Position numbers and translations under genes: made by a program
Shown here: positions 18,056 to 25,777 of the stretch, piece after piece
Numbering within the stretch: the first letter of the stretch is position 1
Layout: each line of letters starts with the position of its first letter
Origin: an uncultured Ruminococcus sp.
GTDB lineage: Bacteria > Bacillota > Clostridia > Oscillospirales > Acutalibacteraceae
Direction: 5' to 3'
Length of the DNA stretch: 46,092 nucleotides
NCBI GenBank assembly: GCA_905235295.1
Contig: CAJOLF010000004.1
Location: 1 to 46,092 of the forward strand
The notes under the pieces: generated by a model
What the model was told of the DNA's origin: nothing
Databases searched by the model: none
Seen by the model: the letters and a program-made list of their open reading frames with translations, nothing else

Positions 18056-18607
18056 ATGAGTAGCTACACAAAAACAAAAACTTATACTCAATCTTTTACT
18101 AAAACACGAATAAGTGTTTTGGATGATCATTTTGAGATGTTTTTGCGTTGTGCTAATATGAGCGACGCAGAAGTGGAAAGATTATTAAATGCTGTTGAAA
18201 AACATGAAATTGAAGCTGTTGGTGTTTATTTGCAAGAAGGAGAATATCGTATAGCGGAAGTTGAATTTAATGTTAATTGGGAAAAACATCAAACATTGCT
18301 TCAGCTAAATGGTGATTTATTTGATACTGACATAGGGGGCTGGAAAGATGGAGTTGCTCCAGAAGCATATATTCCTGTACAGCATCTAGTCAAAGCATCG
18401 AAAGCACTTGATTTACCTGTAAGATCATGGATTAGAGTATCTAGTGCTATAAGAAAAAATCCTACGAAGCATAAATCAGTATGCAATGAATTAGGATATT
18501 GTTTCGGCGGAGGAGTACCTCCATGGAAATCTAATCCAAATGAAAAAACAAGGAATATACAAGGCTTAGCAGAAGCTAATGTTGTAAGCCGTGAAATTAA
18601 CATCTAA
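18056..18607 (+). CDS. Bacterial HORMA-domain-like protein
   Basis: A 183-residue protein. Its N-terminus SSYTKTKTYTQSFTKTRI followed by a helix (LDDHFEMFLRCANM) matches, as I recall it, the opening of bacterial HORMA proteins of type III CBASS (SSYSYTVAETQTFS...). A central meander and a C-terminal Cys/Gly-rich segment (VCNELGYCFGGGVPPWKS, 142-159) would form the safety-belt region. HORMA proteins bind closure peptides and are reset by TRIP13-like AAA+ ATPases; the AAA+ gene lies 14 bases upstream. It starts after aaggaag. The call rests on pattern memory plus context and needs a profile search. Confidence 0.55.
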   Translation: MSSYTKTKTYTQSFTKTRISVLDDHFEMFLRCANMSDAEVERLLNAVEKHEIEAVGVYLQEGEYRIAEVEFNVNWEKHQTLLQLNGDLFDTDIGGWKDGVAPEAYIPVQHLVKASKALDLPVRSWIRVSSAIRKNPTKHKSVCNELGYCFGGGVPPWKSNPNEKTRNIQGLAEANVVSREINI

Positions 18608-18630
18608 ATGATTTTATTTAAGGTGTACAT

Positions 18631-19188
18631 ATGTTTAGTGAGATTCTATACACAATATTAACTACTACTATTTCATCATCAATTCTTTTGTTAATAAAAT
18701 CCTTTTTTGATAAAAAGGAAAGTAAAGCAGAAGAAAAAGAAATTGAAAACAAATTAAAAACTGTTGAAGAAAGTATAGGTGTTGATGATGATATTGACAT
18801 AATGAAACTTATGTTCAGCAATTTGAAAGAATTGCGTGAATACTATGTAATTAGCAAAAGACAAGCCAACAAAACATTTTCTGCATCCATATTTGTTTGT
18901 TTTTTGGGTGTAGTAATATATTCATTGGGAATAGTATTTACTTGTCTATTAAACCAAGATATTTCTCTTATTTCAATTATTTCAGGAACCACAGTTGAGA
19001 TTATTTCTGCTCTATTCTTTTGGATGTATAGCAAATCAATGAGCCAGTTAAATATTTATCACAAAAGGCTAAGCGAAACAGAAAAATATTTAATCACAAT
19101 TCAACTGGTTGAAAGAATTTCTAAAGAATCATTAGATTCTGAATTGCATTTTATCATTGAATCTATTTTAAAGAATAGCATTAATTAG
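18631..19188 (+). CDS. Membrane effector candidate (TRADD-N-associated 2TM-like)
   Basis: A 185-residue membrane protein. One hydrophobic helix is near residues 5-23, then a charged coiled coil (about 28-78), then a 2TM hairpin (83-106 and 111-133), and a C-terminal helix with LNIYHKRLSETEKYL. The hairpin with GTTVEIISALFFWMYSKSMSQLN closely recalls the membrane domain found with TRADD-N modules (CyanoTRADDas_TM) in bacterial conflict systems. It closes the HORMA/AAA+ operon 23 bases after the HORMA gene, a place where CBASS-like systems carry their killing effector. A role in membrane disruption is inferred. Confidence 0.6.
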   Translation: MFSEILYTILTTTISSSILLLIKSFFDKKESKAEEKEIENKLKTVEESIGVDDDIDIMKLMFSNLKELREYYVISKRQANKTFSASIFVCFLGVVIYSLGIVFTCLLNQDISLISIISGTTVEIISALFFWMYSKSMSQLNIYHKRLSETEKYLITIQLVERISKESLDSELHFIIESILKNSIN

Positions 19189-19189
19189 C

Positions 19190-19222
19190 AAATCGCTTGC
19201 TGAAAAACGGCAAGCGATTTTA
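19190..19222 (+). terminator. Terminator of the HORMA/AAA+ operon
   Basis: aaatcgcttgc pairs perfectly with gcaagcgattt and ends in a short T-run, two bases after the effector stop. It separates this operon from the kinase-helicase operon. Confidence 0.88.
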
Positions 19223-19239
19223 ACTATTATTGTAATCAA

Positions 19240-19268
19240 TTGAATTTGGTTGAAAAATGCTATATAAT
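19240..19268 (+). promoter_or_regulatory. Promoter of the kinase-helicase operon
   Basis: TTGAAT (19240-19245), a 17-base spacer and perfect TATAAT (19263-19268) lie 32 bases before the start codon. Confidence 0.75.
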
Positions 19269-19300
19269 TATAATATAAGGATAGAAAGGACGGTAGAATT

Positions 19301-22300
19301 ATGGCTGATTATAAGGATTTAGTACGGGTAAGATGTCTCAGTGGTCGTAGTGATACAAACTCTAAAGTAGATTTGCTTCAAGAAAAAGATACAGAGAACT
19401 TTTTTGTAAGGAAAACTATTTATGGTATTTCACAGCCATTATACCAAGCGATTTTTTCCAGAGAAGTAAGAGCTCTACAAGTGTTAAACTCATGTAATAA
19501 TATTGTAAAAATAATTTCATTTGAGAATATGAAAGTCACTAAAACCGAAGAAAAAGTCGGTTGTATTTTTCTGGAGTATATTTTTGGTGATACCTTAAGT
19601 AACGTAAATGTTGAAGAATTATCTTCAAAAGATAAGTTTTCTATTATTAATCAAATACTAAACGCAATTGAATTTGCCCATTCAAACGGTATTGTTCACA
19701 GGGATATTAATCCCAGTAATATCATGCTCACTGATGATAATGTAGTAAAAATTATTGATTTTGGAATTTGCAAGATCAAGGGTATGCTCAATTCAGCAAC
19801 AACTTTTCAGATGGCTACCAATCGTTATTCAGCACCTGAGGTTCACACTCACAGCGAGAATGCAACGGAACAGAGTGATTTATATTCTGTAGGTGCTATT
19901 ATTTTCTATCTTTTTACAGGACAAACTCCTCCATTGCCAGAAGAGTTTAGTAATACCATTGACAAAGTTTCAGGAATTGATATTGAGCTTAAACCAATAA
20001 TAAAAAAGCTTGTCAATTATAGTCCGACAGAAAGATATTCGGATATCTTTTCTGTTCGTTCGGATCTTAACAGACTATTAACAAGATTTTTATCAACAGA
20101 CTACTATATCAACATAGTGATGGACTTTGAAAAGTTCCGTGTGCTTAAGAACAGGCATCTTATTCCTAGTGATGCACAGATATCGGAACTCAACAGCTAT
20201 ATCAAGCAGAATTACTACGAAGTACACGCATACAAAGACGACAAAAATAATTACAAGCTTTTAGGACTAAACTACATCTTAGTATGTATTTATGATAAAA
20301 GCATTAATATGTTCAAAGTTGTAGATATTACCAAGATTGTGCCTTACGAGCGAGAGCGTTTCAAAAATTTCTATTGTGCGATTAGCGCTTTTGTAAATGC
20401 TGTTAATCCAAGATTTGTTCATCGAACAAGGAATAACAGCAATCTGGAAATAAAAAATATAATTGATGATTATTACAACGAATATACTTCAAAAAGAAAT
20501 ATTGATGCTGAATACAATAGTAAGTATGGAACATGGAGAGAACTTTTAGAACTCACTCAAAAAAGCATAAATGATAATATTGTGAGATTAAAATATGACT
20601 CATATAGTGAAAAGAATGGCATCCTCTCTTTTATACTGAGTTCAAAAGTTTTCCTGCCGGAAAAAGACTTTGATAAAGAACAAACTTTTGTATTTGAAAA
20701 GAAAATAAATCGTCAAACTAAACCAATAATGATAGGCTACTACGAAAGTGATGCATATGTAAATGATCATGTTGTGTTAAGAATTCGCAGAGAACAGTAC
20801 ATGGAAAAGCTTCCGAAAGCAGGGGCTATCTGTTTAGATTATAGGAAAGAGTTAATGAATGTTCAAAGACAATTGGATGCGATTTACAAGTTGGAAAAAG
20901 AAGATTATTACTGTGCGTTCCCCCTCAAAGAAATAATCACAGGAGTAGAAGCTCCTTCTTCAATCGAGTTAAGTAGAGAAATAAAATACTTTAATGAACA
21001 ACTTGATGTATCTCAAAGAGCAGCTGTAAGGAAAGCGCTTAATTCGAATTCTTTATGTATAATTCAAGGACCTCCGGGAACAGGAAAAACAAATGTCGTA
21101 ATAGAGATTATACGTCAAATTCTTAAAGCAAATAAAAGAAATACTGATATTCCTGAAAAGAAAGTGCTGTTGGTATCTCAATCGCATCCTGCAGTGGATA
21201 AAATGTTGGAAGATCTTAATGAACAAACAAATGGAACCCCCAGCTTAATTAGAATTGGACGAGATGAAAAACTAAATCAACAAATACTTGAGAAATATGG
21301 AATTAATCATGTAAAAGAAAGGTGGATATCTGATATCAGAAGTAAATGTCGCCAATACTCCTTACCTATTCTTGCTCAGTTGGGAATAAGTGAAAATGAG
21401 TTTGAGACATATTATAAGCAAATTGAAGAGCAGCGTATTGACGGCGTGAAAAAAGAAGAAATTAATCATTCCATTATTGAAAGTACCATTGCAAAAACAT
21501 CATCGCCTACAAAAGAAAAAATGAGAAAAATATTAGAGATTCAATCTCTTTGGAAAAACCAGATTTCTCAATGCGACGAGATGGAATTGTATTTAATAAA
21601 AAGTACAACTATCATCGCAGGCACTTGTACTGGCTTTATTTCAAATAGAATAATTCGTGATGTATATTATGATTATCTAATTATAGACGAAGCAGCAAAA
21701 GCAACTTTTCCTGAATTGGCTGTATCATTTAATAAAGCAGGGAAAATAATTCTAGTAGGTGATCACAAGCAGTTACCTCCGGTATTAGATACAGATATAA
21801 TAAGGCAAAATAAAGATAAACTCAATACCCAGAATCTTTATGAGGGCCTTTTTGAAAAGCTGTACGAAATGTTTCCTAAAGAAAGTAAGCACAGGCTAAC
21901 TATTCAATATAGGATGCACCCGACAATAGGCTCCTTGATTAGCCAGATATTCTATGAAAACGAGATTCAAAATGGAATCCCAAAAGAAAAAAGAATAATT
22001 GGTATTGAAAAATATGATAATATCGCCATTGAATGGATCAGCACATCTTCAAAGCCTGAAAATCAGCGTAAAGAAACAAGAGTAGGACGGTATCCTGAAT
22101 ACACATTTAAGAATAATTTAGAAATCAACTTGATTAAGAATAAATTGATTGAATTGGATACGTTATCTTCTGGAAAGATACAAGTTGCAGTTATTACTGC
22201 TTATAGTGCACAAAAATATGCTTTAAGCAATATGATTAAACAACATAAGTTTAATCATATTGTTGTGGAAGTTGATACTGTAGATGCTTTTCAAGGAAGT

Positions 22301-22528
22301 CAAAAGGAAATAATAATATACTCTACCGTAAGAAGCAACAAAAAAACTACTATTGGATTTTTAAAATCTGAAGCCAGACTGAATGTAGCTTTTTCCCGAG
22401 CTAAATCTTTGTTGATTATTGTGGGAGATCATATGTTTTTAAATAATCGTAAAATAGGAAACAATAGATTCCCCGAAATAATCGATTATATCAACAAAAC
22501 AGATGACTGTATCATTACGGAGGTGTAA
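19301..22528 (+). CDS. Ser/Thr protein kinase-SF1 (UPF1/DNA2-like) helicase fusion, type I Mokosh MkoA-like
   Basis: A 1075-residue fusion. The N-terminal kinase (about 20-265) has K38, E55, HRDINPSN at 133-140, DFG at 153-155 and APE at 178-180. Oddly the catalytic-loop lysine of HRDxKxxN is N. A middle region (about 270-560) is not recognised. The C-terminal SF1 helicase of the COG1112 kind carries GPPGTGKT at 590-597, DEAA at 796-799, GDHKQLPP, QYRMHP at 869-874, the DAFQGSQKE motif and FSRAKS near 1031. A kinase-helicase fusion beside a second gene is, as I recall, the layout of type I Mokosh anti-phage defence. The next gene starts six bases after its stop. Confidence 0.85.
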   Translation: MADYKDLVRVRCLSGRSDTNSKVDLLQEKDTENFFVRKTIYGISQPLYQAIFSREVRALQVLNSCNNIVKIISFENMKVTKTEEKVGCIFLEYIFGDTLSNVNVEELSSKDKFSIINQILNAIEFAHSNGIVHRDINPSNIMLTDDNVVKIIDFGICKIKGMLNSATTFQMATNRYSAPEVHTHSENATEQSDLYSVGAIIFYLFTGQTPPLPEEFSNTIDKVSGIDIELKPIIKKLVNYSPTERYSDIFSVRSDLNRLLTRFLSTDYYINIVMDFEKFRVLKNRHLIPSDAQISELNSYIKQNYYEVHAYKDDKNNYKLLGLNYILVCIYDKSINMFKVVDITKIVPYERERFKNFYCAISAFVNAVNPRFVHRTRNNSNLEIKNIIDDYYNEYTSKRNIDAEYNSKYGTWRELLELTQKSINDNIVRLKYDSYSEKNGILSFILSSKVFLPEKDFDKEQTFVFEKKINRQTKPIMIGYYESDAYVNDHVVLRIRREQYMEKLPKAGAICLDYRKELMNVQRQLDAIYKLEKEDYYCAFPLKEIITGVEAPSSIELSREIKYFNEQLDVSQRAAVRKALNSNSLCIIQGPPGTGKTNVVIEIIRQILKANKRNTDIPEKKVLLVSQSHPAVDKMLEDLNEQTNGTPSLIRIGRDEKLNQQILEKYGINHVKERWISDIRSKCRQYSLPILAQLGISENEFETYYKQIEEQRIDGVKKEEINHSIIESTIAKTSSPTKEKMRKILEIQSLWKNQISQCDEMELYLIKSTTIIAGTCTGFISNRIIRDVYYDYLIIDEAAKATFPELAVSFNKAGKIILVGDHKQLPPVLDTDIIRQNKDKLNTQNLYEGLFEKLYEMFPKESKHRLTIQYRMHPTIGSLISQIFYENEIQNGIPKEKRIIGIEKYDNIAIEWISTSSKPENQRKETRVGRYPEYTFKNNLEINLIKNKLIELDTLSSGKIQVAVITAYSAQKYALSNMIKQHKFNHIVVEVDTVDAFQGSQKEIIIYSTVRSNKKTTIGFLKSEARLNVAFSRAKSLLIIVGDHMFLNNRKIGNNRFPEIIDYINKTDDCIITEV

Positions 22529-22534
22529 TTTAAG

Positions 22535-23950
22535 ATGTCAAAACTAATCAAAACCATATTATCAAAATGTCCGCCGGAAATGCCTGACTTCATTTGTATT
22601 AAATCCACAGACATTTTCTTTCCTTATATGGAAATAGGAATAGATTGTTTAGTTAGAGATATATCTGAACTCAGTTTAGTGTTTGAGGTCGTTTTAAGCC
22701 TAACTGAAATGAACGTGTGCGATATCAATGATATTTGTAGTATTTTGGGGTTGTCATTTGATATCGTAAAAGAGGTCGTTGTTGACTTGGTTTCATTAGA
22801 TTATGTTACTGCATCTGAAGCGAGTATTCGAATTACCGAAAAAGGTAAACAGGCGTTAAAGTCAAAACAATCGATTCAGATAAAAAAATATAACTTGAAT
22901 AATGTTGCTGTAGATTTGATTACTGGAAGAATATTTGATGTGGATTCTGTTTCATCTGAATCTGTATCTAAACAAAGTATTTGCCTTGAAGGAAATATCT
23001 CTATTGATTTAACCTATCTGGAAAGGAATATACAGGATATAAAGTCACTTTTCGAAGAACAGCAAAGATCACTTAATGAACAATATCGAAAATCAACAAA
23101 AGAGCTTTATCGAATGATTAGCATTCATCATCAGAAATTAAAGTATATAAAAAAGAAACTATATATATATAAATCGATTAACTCTGAGGATTTGCAATTT
23201 TATCTTGATAACGAAACTGAAGGCGCTTATCATGATGCTATGTATGAACAATTGAAAGGACAATTAGCTCCCAGCCTTGAACGCTTTTTTGAAAGCGATA
23301 GAGAATTCAAGAAGAAAGCAGGAAATTTCTCATTTGATTCCAAGAAATATAGCAAAATGGTAGAATTAAAAAGGGTGTTAAGTTCTCAAACAGAATCAAC
23401 TCTTGTTTTAGATGCCGACTTTTTTTGTGGAAAGCGGTATTCCTTTTTCGATAATGAGTACTTGTATTATTTTGAAAACGACAAAGAGATTAATTATAAA
23501 CAACTAATCATCTATTCAAATAGAATTAACAGTATATTAAACCGATCTATTTATGAGGAAATAAAGCGTATATCAGAAAACAAACCTGTTTTTATTATTT
23601 ATGATAAAAATGAGTATAATGCAGAAGGTTCTATTGATTATTTTATTCCAAAAGACAAGAGAAAGAATATTCATATCATTGAATCTTCCGATATTAGTCA
23701 ATCTATCATCTGCTTTAGCGACAGCCTTATGATTGATTTAGAAGAGTACACATTGTCAACGCTTAATGGAATTATAAGCTTTAAAATACCTACAATCAGT
23801 TTTGATTCAAAAGAAATATCTAATCTGATTTCTACATTAAAAAGAAAAACAGATTTTCAAAAATACTTATCACATGATAATAAGCGCTCAACAACAAAGC
23901 CAGATAAAGTGAACTATAGACAATACTATAAAAATGAAGGACGAAGGTGA
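22535..23950 (+). CDS. Partner of the kinase-helicase; winged helix plus possible degenerate PLD-like domain
   Basis: A 471-residue protein. Residues about 45-115 look like a winged helix (VCDINDICSILGLSFDIVKEVV, then ITEKGKQAL). A coiled coil follows at about 160-210. The last third (about 325-430: LIIYSNRINSIL, then KPVFIIYDKNEY, then IHIIESSDISQSIICFSDSLMI) has the beta-alpha rhythm of a phospholipase-D-type nuclease half, but SQS stands where HxK is expected. In type I Mokosh the partner MkoB is a PLD nuclease; this may be a degenerate or divergent one. Its ribosome site ggaggt lies in the helicase gene end. The stop falls in a perfect hairpin just before an IS200-type element. Confidence 0.6.
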   Translation: MSKLIKTILSKCPPEMPDFICIKSTDIFFPYMEIGIDCLVRDISELSLVFEVVLSLTEMNVCDINDICSILGLSFDIVKEVVVDLVSLDYVTASEASIRITEKGKQALKSKQSIQIKKYNLNNVAVDLITGRIFDVDSVSSESVSKQSICLEGNISIDLTYLERNIQDIKSLFEEQQRSLNEQYRKSTKELYRMISIHHQKLKYIKKKLYIYKSINSEDLQFYLDNETEGAYHDAMYEQLKGQLAPSLERFFESDREFKKKAGNFSFDSKKYSKMVELKRVLSSQTESTLVLDADFFCGKRYSFFDNEYLYYFENDKEINYKQLIIYSNRINSILNRSIYEEIKRISENKPVFIIYDKNEYNAEGSIDYFIPKDKRKNIHIIESSDISQSIICFSDSLMIDLEEYTLSTLNGIISFKIPTISFDSKEISNLISTLKRKTDFQKYLSHDNKRSTTKPDKVNYRQYYKNEGRR

Positions 23951-23967
23951 TTCGCTTCACCTTCGTC
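23940..23967 (+). other. Perfect hairpin containing the stop codon of the helicase partner gene
   Basis: gacgaaggtga (23940-23950) pairs with its complement ending at 23967 around a five-base loop. No T-run follows. It may protect the transcript 3' end, or be part of the adjacent insertion sequence's target. Confidence 0.5.
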
Positions 23968-24112
23968 GCCTTGGTGTCCTTTAGGGCGTGAAAGACAACC
24001 CCCAGTTCAACTGGGGGCAAATAAAAAACTTTAGTAAAATAAAACCTCCGAGTATAATGGTAAGTGTTTGACAGACGCATTACCAAAGAAATACAAGGAG
24101 GTTTCACACGAA

Positions 24113-24592
24113 GTGAAAAAAGATATAAGAAACGAAATAAAAAGTTTAGCCCATTCAAAATATAGATGTCAGTATCATATAGTCTTTGCGCCAAAATACA
24201 GACGAAAAGAAATATATGGAACGTTGCGAAAAGATATAGTAGAGATAATAAGGAAATTGTGTGAGCAAAAGAATGTGGAAATAATAGAAGCAGAAGCATG
24301 CAAAGACCACATACATATGCTGGTGAGTATCCCGCCGCATCTAAGTGTATCACAATTTATGGGTTATCTCAAGGGAAAAAGTAGCCTAATGATATTCGAC
24401 AGGCACGCGAATCTGAAATACAAGTATGGTTCAAGGCACTTCTGGGCAAGAGGATATTATGTCGATACAGTAGGACGAAACAAAAAGGTGATAGCCGAAT
24501 ACACAAGGAATCAGTTAGAGGAAGATTACGCAACGGATCAACTATCGCTAAAAGAATTTACAGACCCGTTTACGGGTAGCAAGAATAAGTAA
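24113..24592 (+). CDS. tnpA: IS200/IS605-family Y1 transposase TnpA
   Basis: A 159-residue HUH single-strand transposase. CQYHIVFAPKYRRK is the typical N-terminal strand, HIHML (about 63-67) is the HUH metal site, and GYYVDTVG (about 116-123) contains the catalytic tyrosine. GTG at 24113 is preferred to an upstream TTG because aaggaggt lies ten bases before it. A cagccgc/gcggctg hairpin follows the gene at 24605-24624. Confidence 0.92.
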   Translation: MKKDIRNEIKSLAHSKYRCQYHIVFAPKYRRKEIYGTLRKDIVEIIRKLCEQKNVEIIEAEACKDHIHMLVSIPPHLSVSQFMGYLKGKSSLMIFDRHANLKYKYGSRHFWARGYYVDTVGRNKKVIAEYTRNQLEEDYATDQLSLKEFTDPFTGSKNK

Positions 24593-24708
24593 GCAAAAAA
24601 TAAACAGCCGCACGTGAGCGGCTGCTTGAAATGGTAATGCGATGTCAAACATTCGATACCCCCGGCTGCAGGGGGTAAGCCTGTAATAACCCCTTATAGG
24701 GGTGGTGC

Positions 24709-24732
24709 AAACCACCAGTTTACTGGTGGTTT
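24709..24732. terminator. Right-end hairpin of the IS200-type element, possible terminator
   Basis: Arms aaaccaccagt and actggtggttt pair perfectly across two T and give a short T-run on the plus strand. It also lies just past the tnpV stop on the minus strand and may end that transcript. Confidence 0.6.
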
Positions 24733-24739
24733 TGATTTC

Positions 24740-25096
24740 TTATACATAAATCAAATCTTTGTAAACTATTTCCGCTGCGCGGTTGCGGATATTATTCATA
24801 TGCCTAACCCATAGCATTAGATCTTCAGATTTTAGATGTTCGGTAATCTCTTCTTGTTTAGCAAGCTGTTGAACAATTCTATCATACATTTCCGTTGCTT
24901 CTCTATCGATATCGGCAAGATAGGCAGTCAGTTTACAACTAGTAAGCAGGTTGAAATAGCGGATTTTATGGTGCTGCTTGATGTATCGTTCGTGTCGTTT
25001 GCCCCAAATACCAATTTTGACCTTTGGCTGTTCGGGTAATTTAAAATTAGGTAAGAGATAGTCGCCTTGTTGTGTGTAAGTGATTTCGTTTTTCAT
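24740..25096 (-). CDS. tnpV: Transposon-encoded protein TnpV
   Basis: A 118-residue protein matching TnpV, a small protein carried by Tn4451/Tn4453-family elements. The recognisable blocks are ITYTQQGDYLLPNFKLPEQP at the N-terminus, RYIKQHHKIRYFNLL, AYLADIDREA, and WVRHMNNIRNRAAEIV near the C-terminus. Its function is unknown, though the sequence suggests a helical DNA-associated protein. A tacggaggt ribosome site supports the start. Its promoter region carries tatccgactg, a copy of the operator half-site at the recombinase promoter, so the two ends of the element may be co-regulated. Confidence 0.85.
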   Translation of the reverse strand: MKNEITYTQQGDYLLPNFKLPEQPKVKIGIWGKRHERYIKQHHKIRYFNLLTSCKLTAYLADIDREATEMYDRIVQQLAKQEEITEHLKSEDLMLWVRHMNNIRNRAAEIVYKDLIYV

Positions 25097-25140
25097 TTTA
25101 TAAAACCTCCGTAAGTTTAGATTATATCCTGCAAATCAAA

Positions 25141-25151
25141 CTATCCGACTG
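25141..25151 (-). promoter_or_regulatory. Operator half-site upstream of tnpV
   Basis: ctatccgactg shares ten bases (tatccgactg) with the inverted operator at the recombinase promoter (9342-9390). On the minus strand it lies upstream of a perfect TATAAT -10 box for tnpV, in the -35 region. Confidence 0.55.
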
Positions 25152-25167
25152 TTTTACAAAAGCCAAA

Positions 25168-25203
25168 GAGAGGCAACTTCCTTACGAAGTGCCTCCCTTA
25201 GGG
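25168..25203. other. Right attachment site (attR) and end hairpin
   Basis: The hairpin of gaggcaacttc and gaagtgcctc around cttac contains, inverted, the same 16 bases as the left end (25175-25190). The core cttaggg follows at 25197-25203, then the orphaned right arm of the NlpC/P60 terminator. Confidence 0.7.
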
Positions 25204-25274
25204 GTGCTTTTTTAGTTATAATAAGTAATAAATTGAAAGTTGAAAATTGAAAATTTCGATCGGGGTCGCGGCGG
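25201..25274 (-). repeat. Dispersed repeat, copy 2 (inverted relative to 923-1000)
   Basis: The reverse complement of this stretch matches 923-1000 almost throughout. Before the element inserted, it lay directly behind the NlpC/P60 gene and carried half of its terminator. Confidence 0.85.
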
Positions 25275-25777
25275 CGACTCCGCTACTCGGGAAGATAGGT
25301 TTGCTTGTTATAAACCTTTTATTCCCGACTGCATTAATACGGTGCTGATTATGCGATTTTGTTGTCGAGGTCGCGGGGGCACCCCGCCGCACCGTCGCAA
25401 CGGTCGGGCGGACACACAGGTCCGCCCCTACGGTGTTGATTATGCGTAGCTGCGACCGACCGAATTAATACGGTGTTGAAAAGTCGCTTTAGCTGTCGGG
25501 GTCGCGGCGGCGACTCCGCTACTCGGGAAGATAGGTTTGCTTGTTATAAACCTTTCATTCCCGACCAATATAATACGGTGTGAAACTTATTATTTTGGAA
25601 ATATTGTTTCTTTTATTATTACTTTCCCTTAACCTTGTAGGGGCGGACCTGTGTGTCCGCCCGCAAGATTACCGCAAATGTAATTGTAAAAACTGATTAT
25701 GCTTTTTTCGCTGCCGCGACCAACCAATTTAATACGGTGCTGAAAAGTCGCTTTAGCTGTCGGGACACCGACAACAT
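25261..25777. repeat. Mosaic of short direct and inverted repeats
   Basis: No gene is seen here. A 69-bp direct repeat occurs at 25261-25329 and 25497-25565 with one mismatch. A 36-bp repeat (ttaatacggtg...gctgtcggg) occurs at 25465-25500 and 25729-25764 with a partial third copy near 25335. A 26-bp inverted pair, cgggcggacacacaggtc-type, lies at 25405-25430 and 25638-25663, each copy also forming its own gggcgga/tccgccc hairpin. The unit gcgggggcaccccgccg at 25372-25388 recurs at 25810-25826 inside the next gene. Confidence 0.85.

Larger units (their letters stand above)
23968..24736 (+). mobile_element. IS200-type (IS200/IS605 family) insertion sequence
   Basis: It contains one Y1 transposase and no TnpB. 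Subterminal hairpins fit the family: left, a 19-base palindrome of arms cccccagtt (23999-24017); right, arms aaaccaccagt (24709-24719 and 24722-24732). No terminal inverted repeat or target duplication is expected for this family, so the outer limits are approximate. It lies between the kinase-helicase operon and tnpV. Confidence 0.75.

Noticed and set aside
16886-19188. Standard type III CBASS
   Set aside because: No nucleotidyltransferase with a GS...DxD motif is found in the operon or its neighbours, so the standard label is not supported.
24113-24592. IS605-type element with TnpB and guide RNA
   Set aside because: Only the Y1 transposase is present; no TnpB frame or remnant lies before the right-end hairpin.
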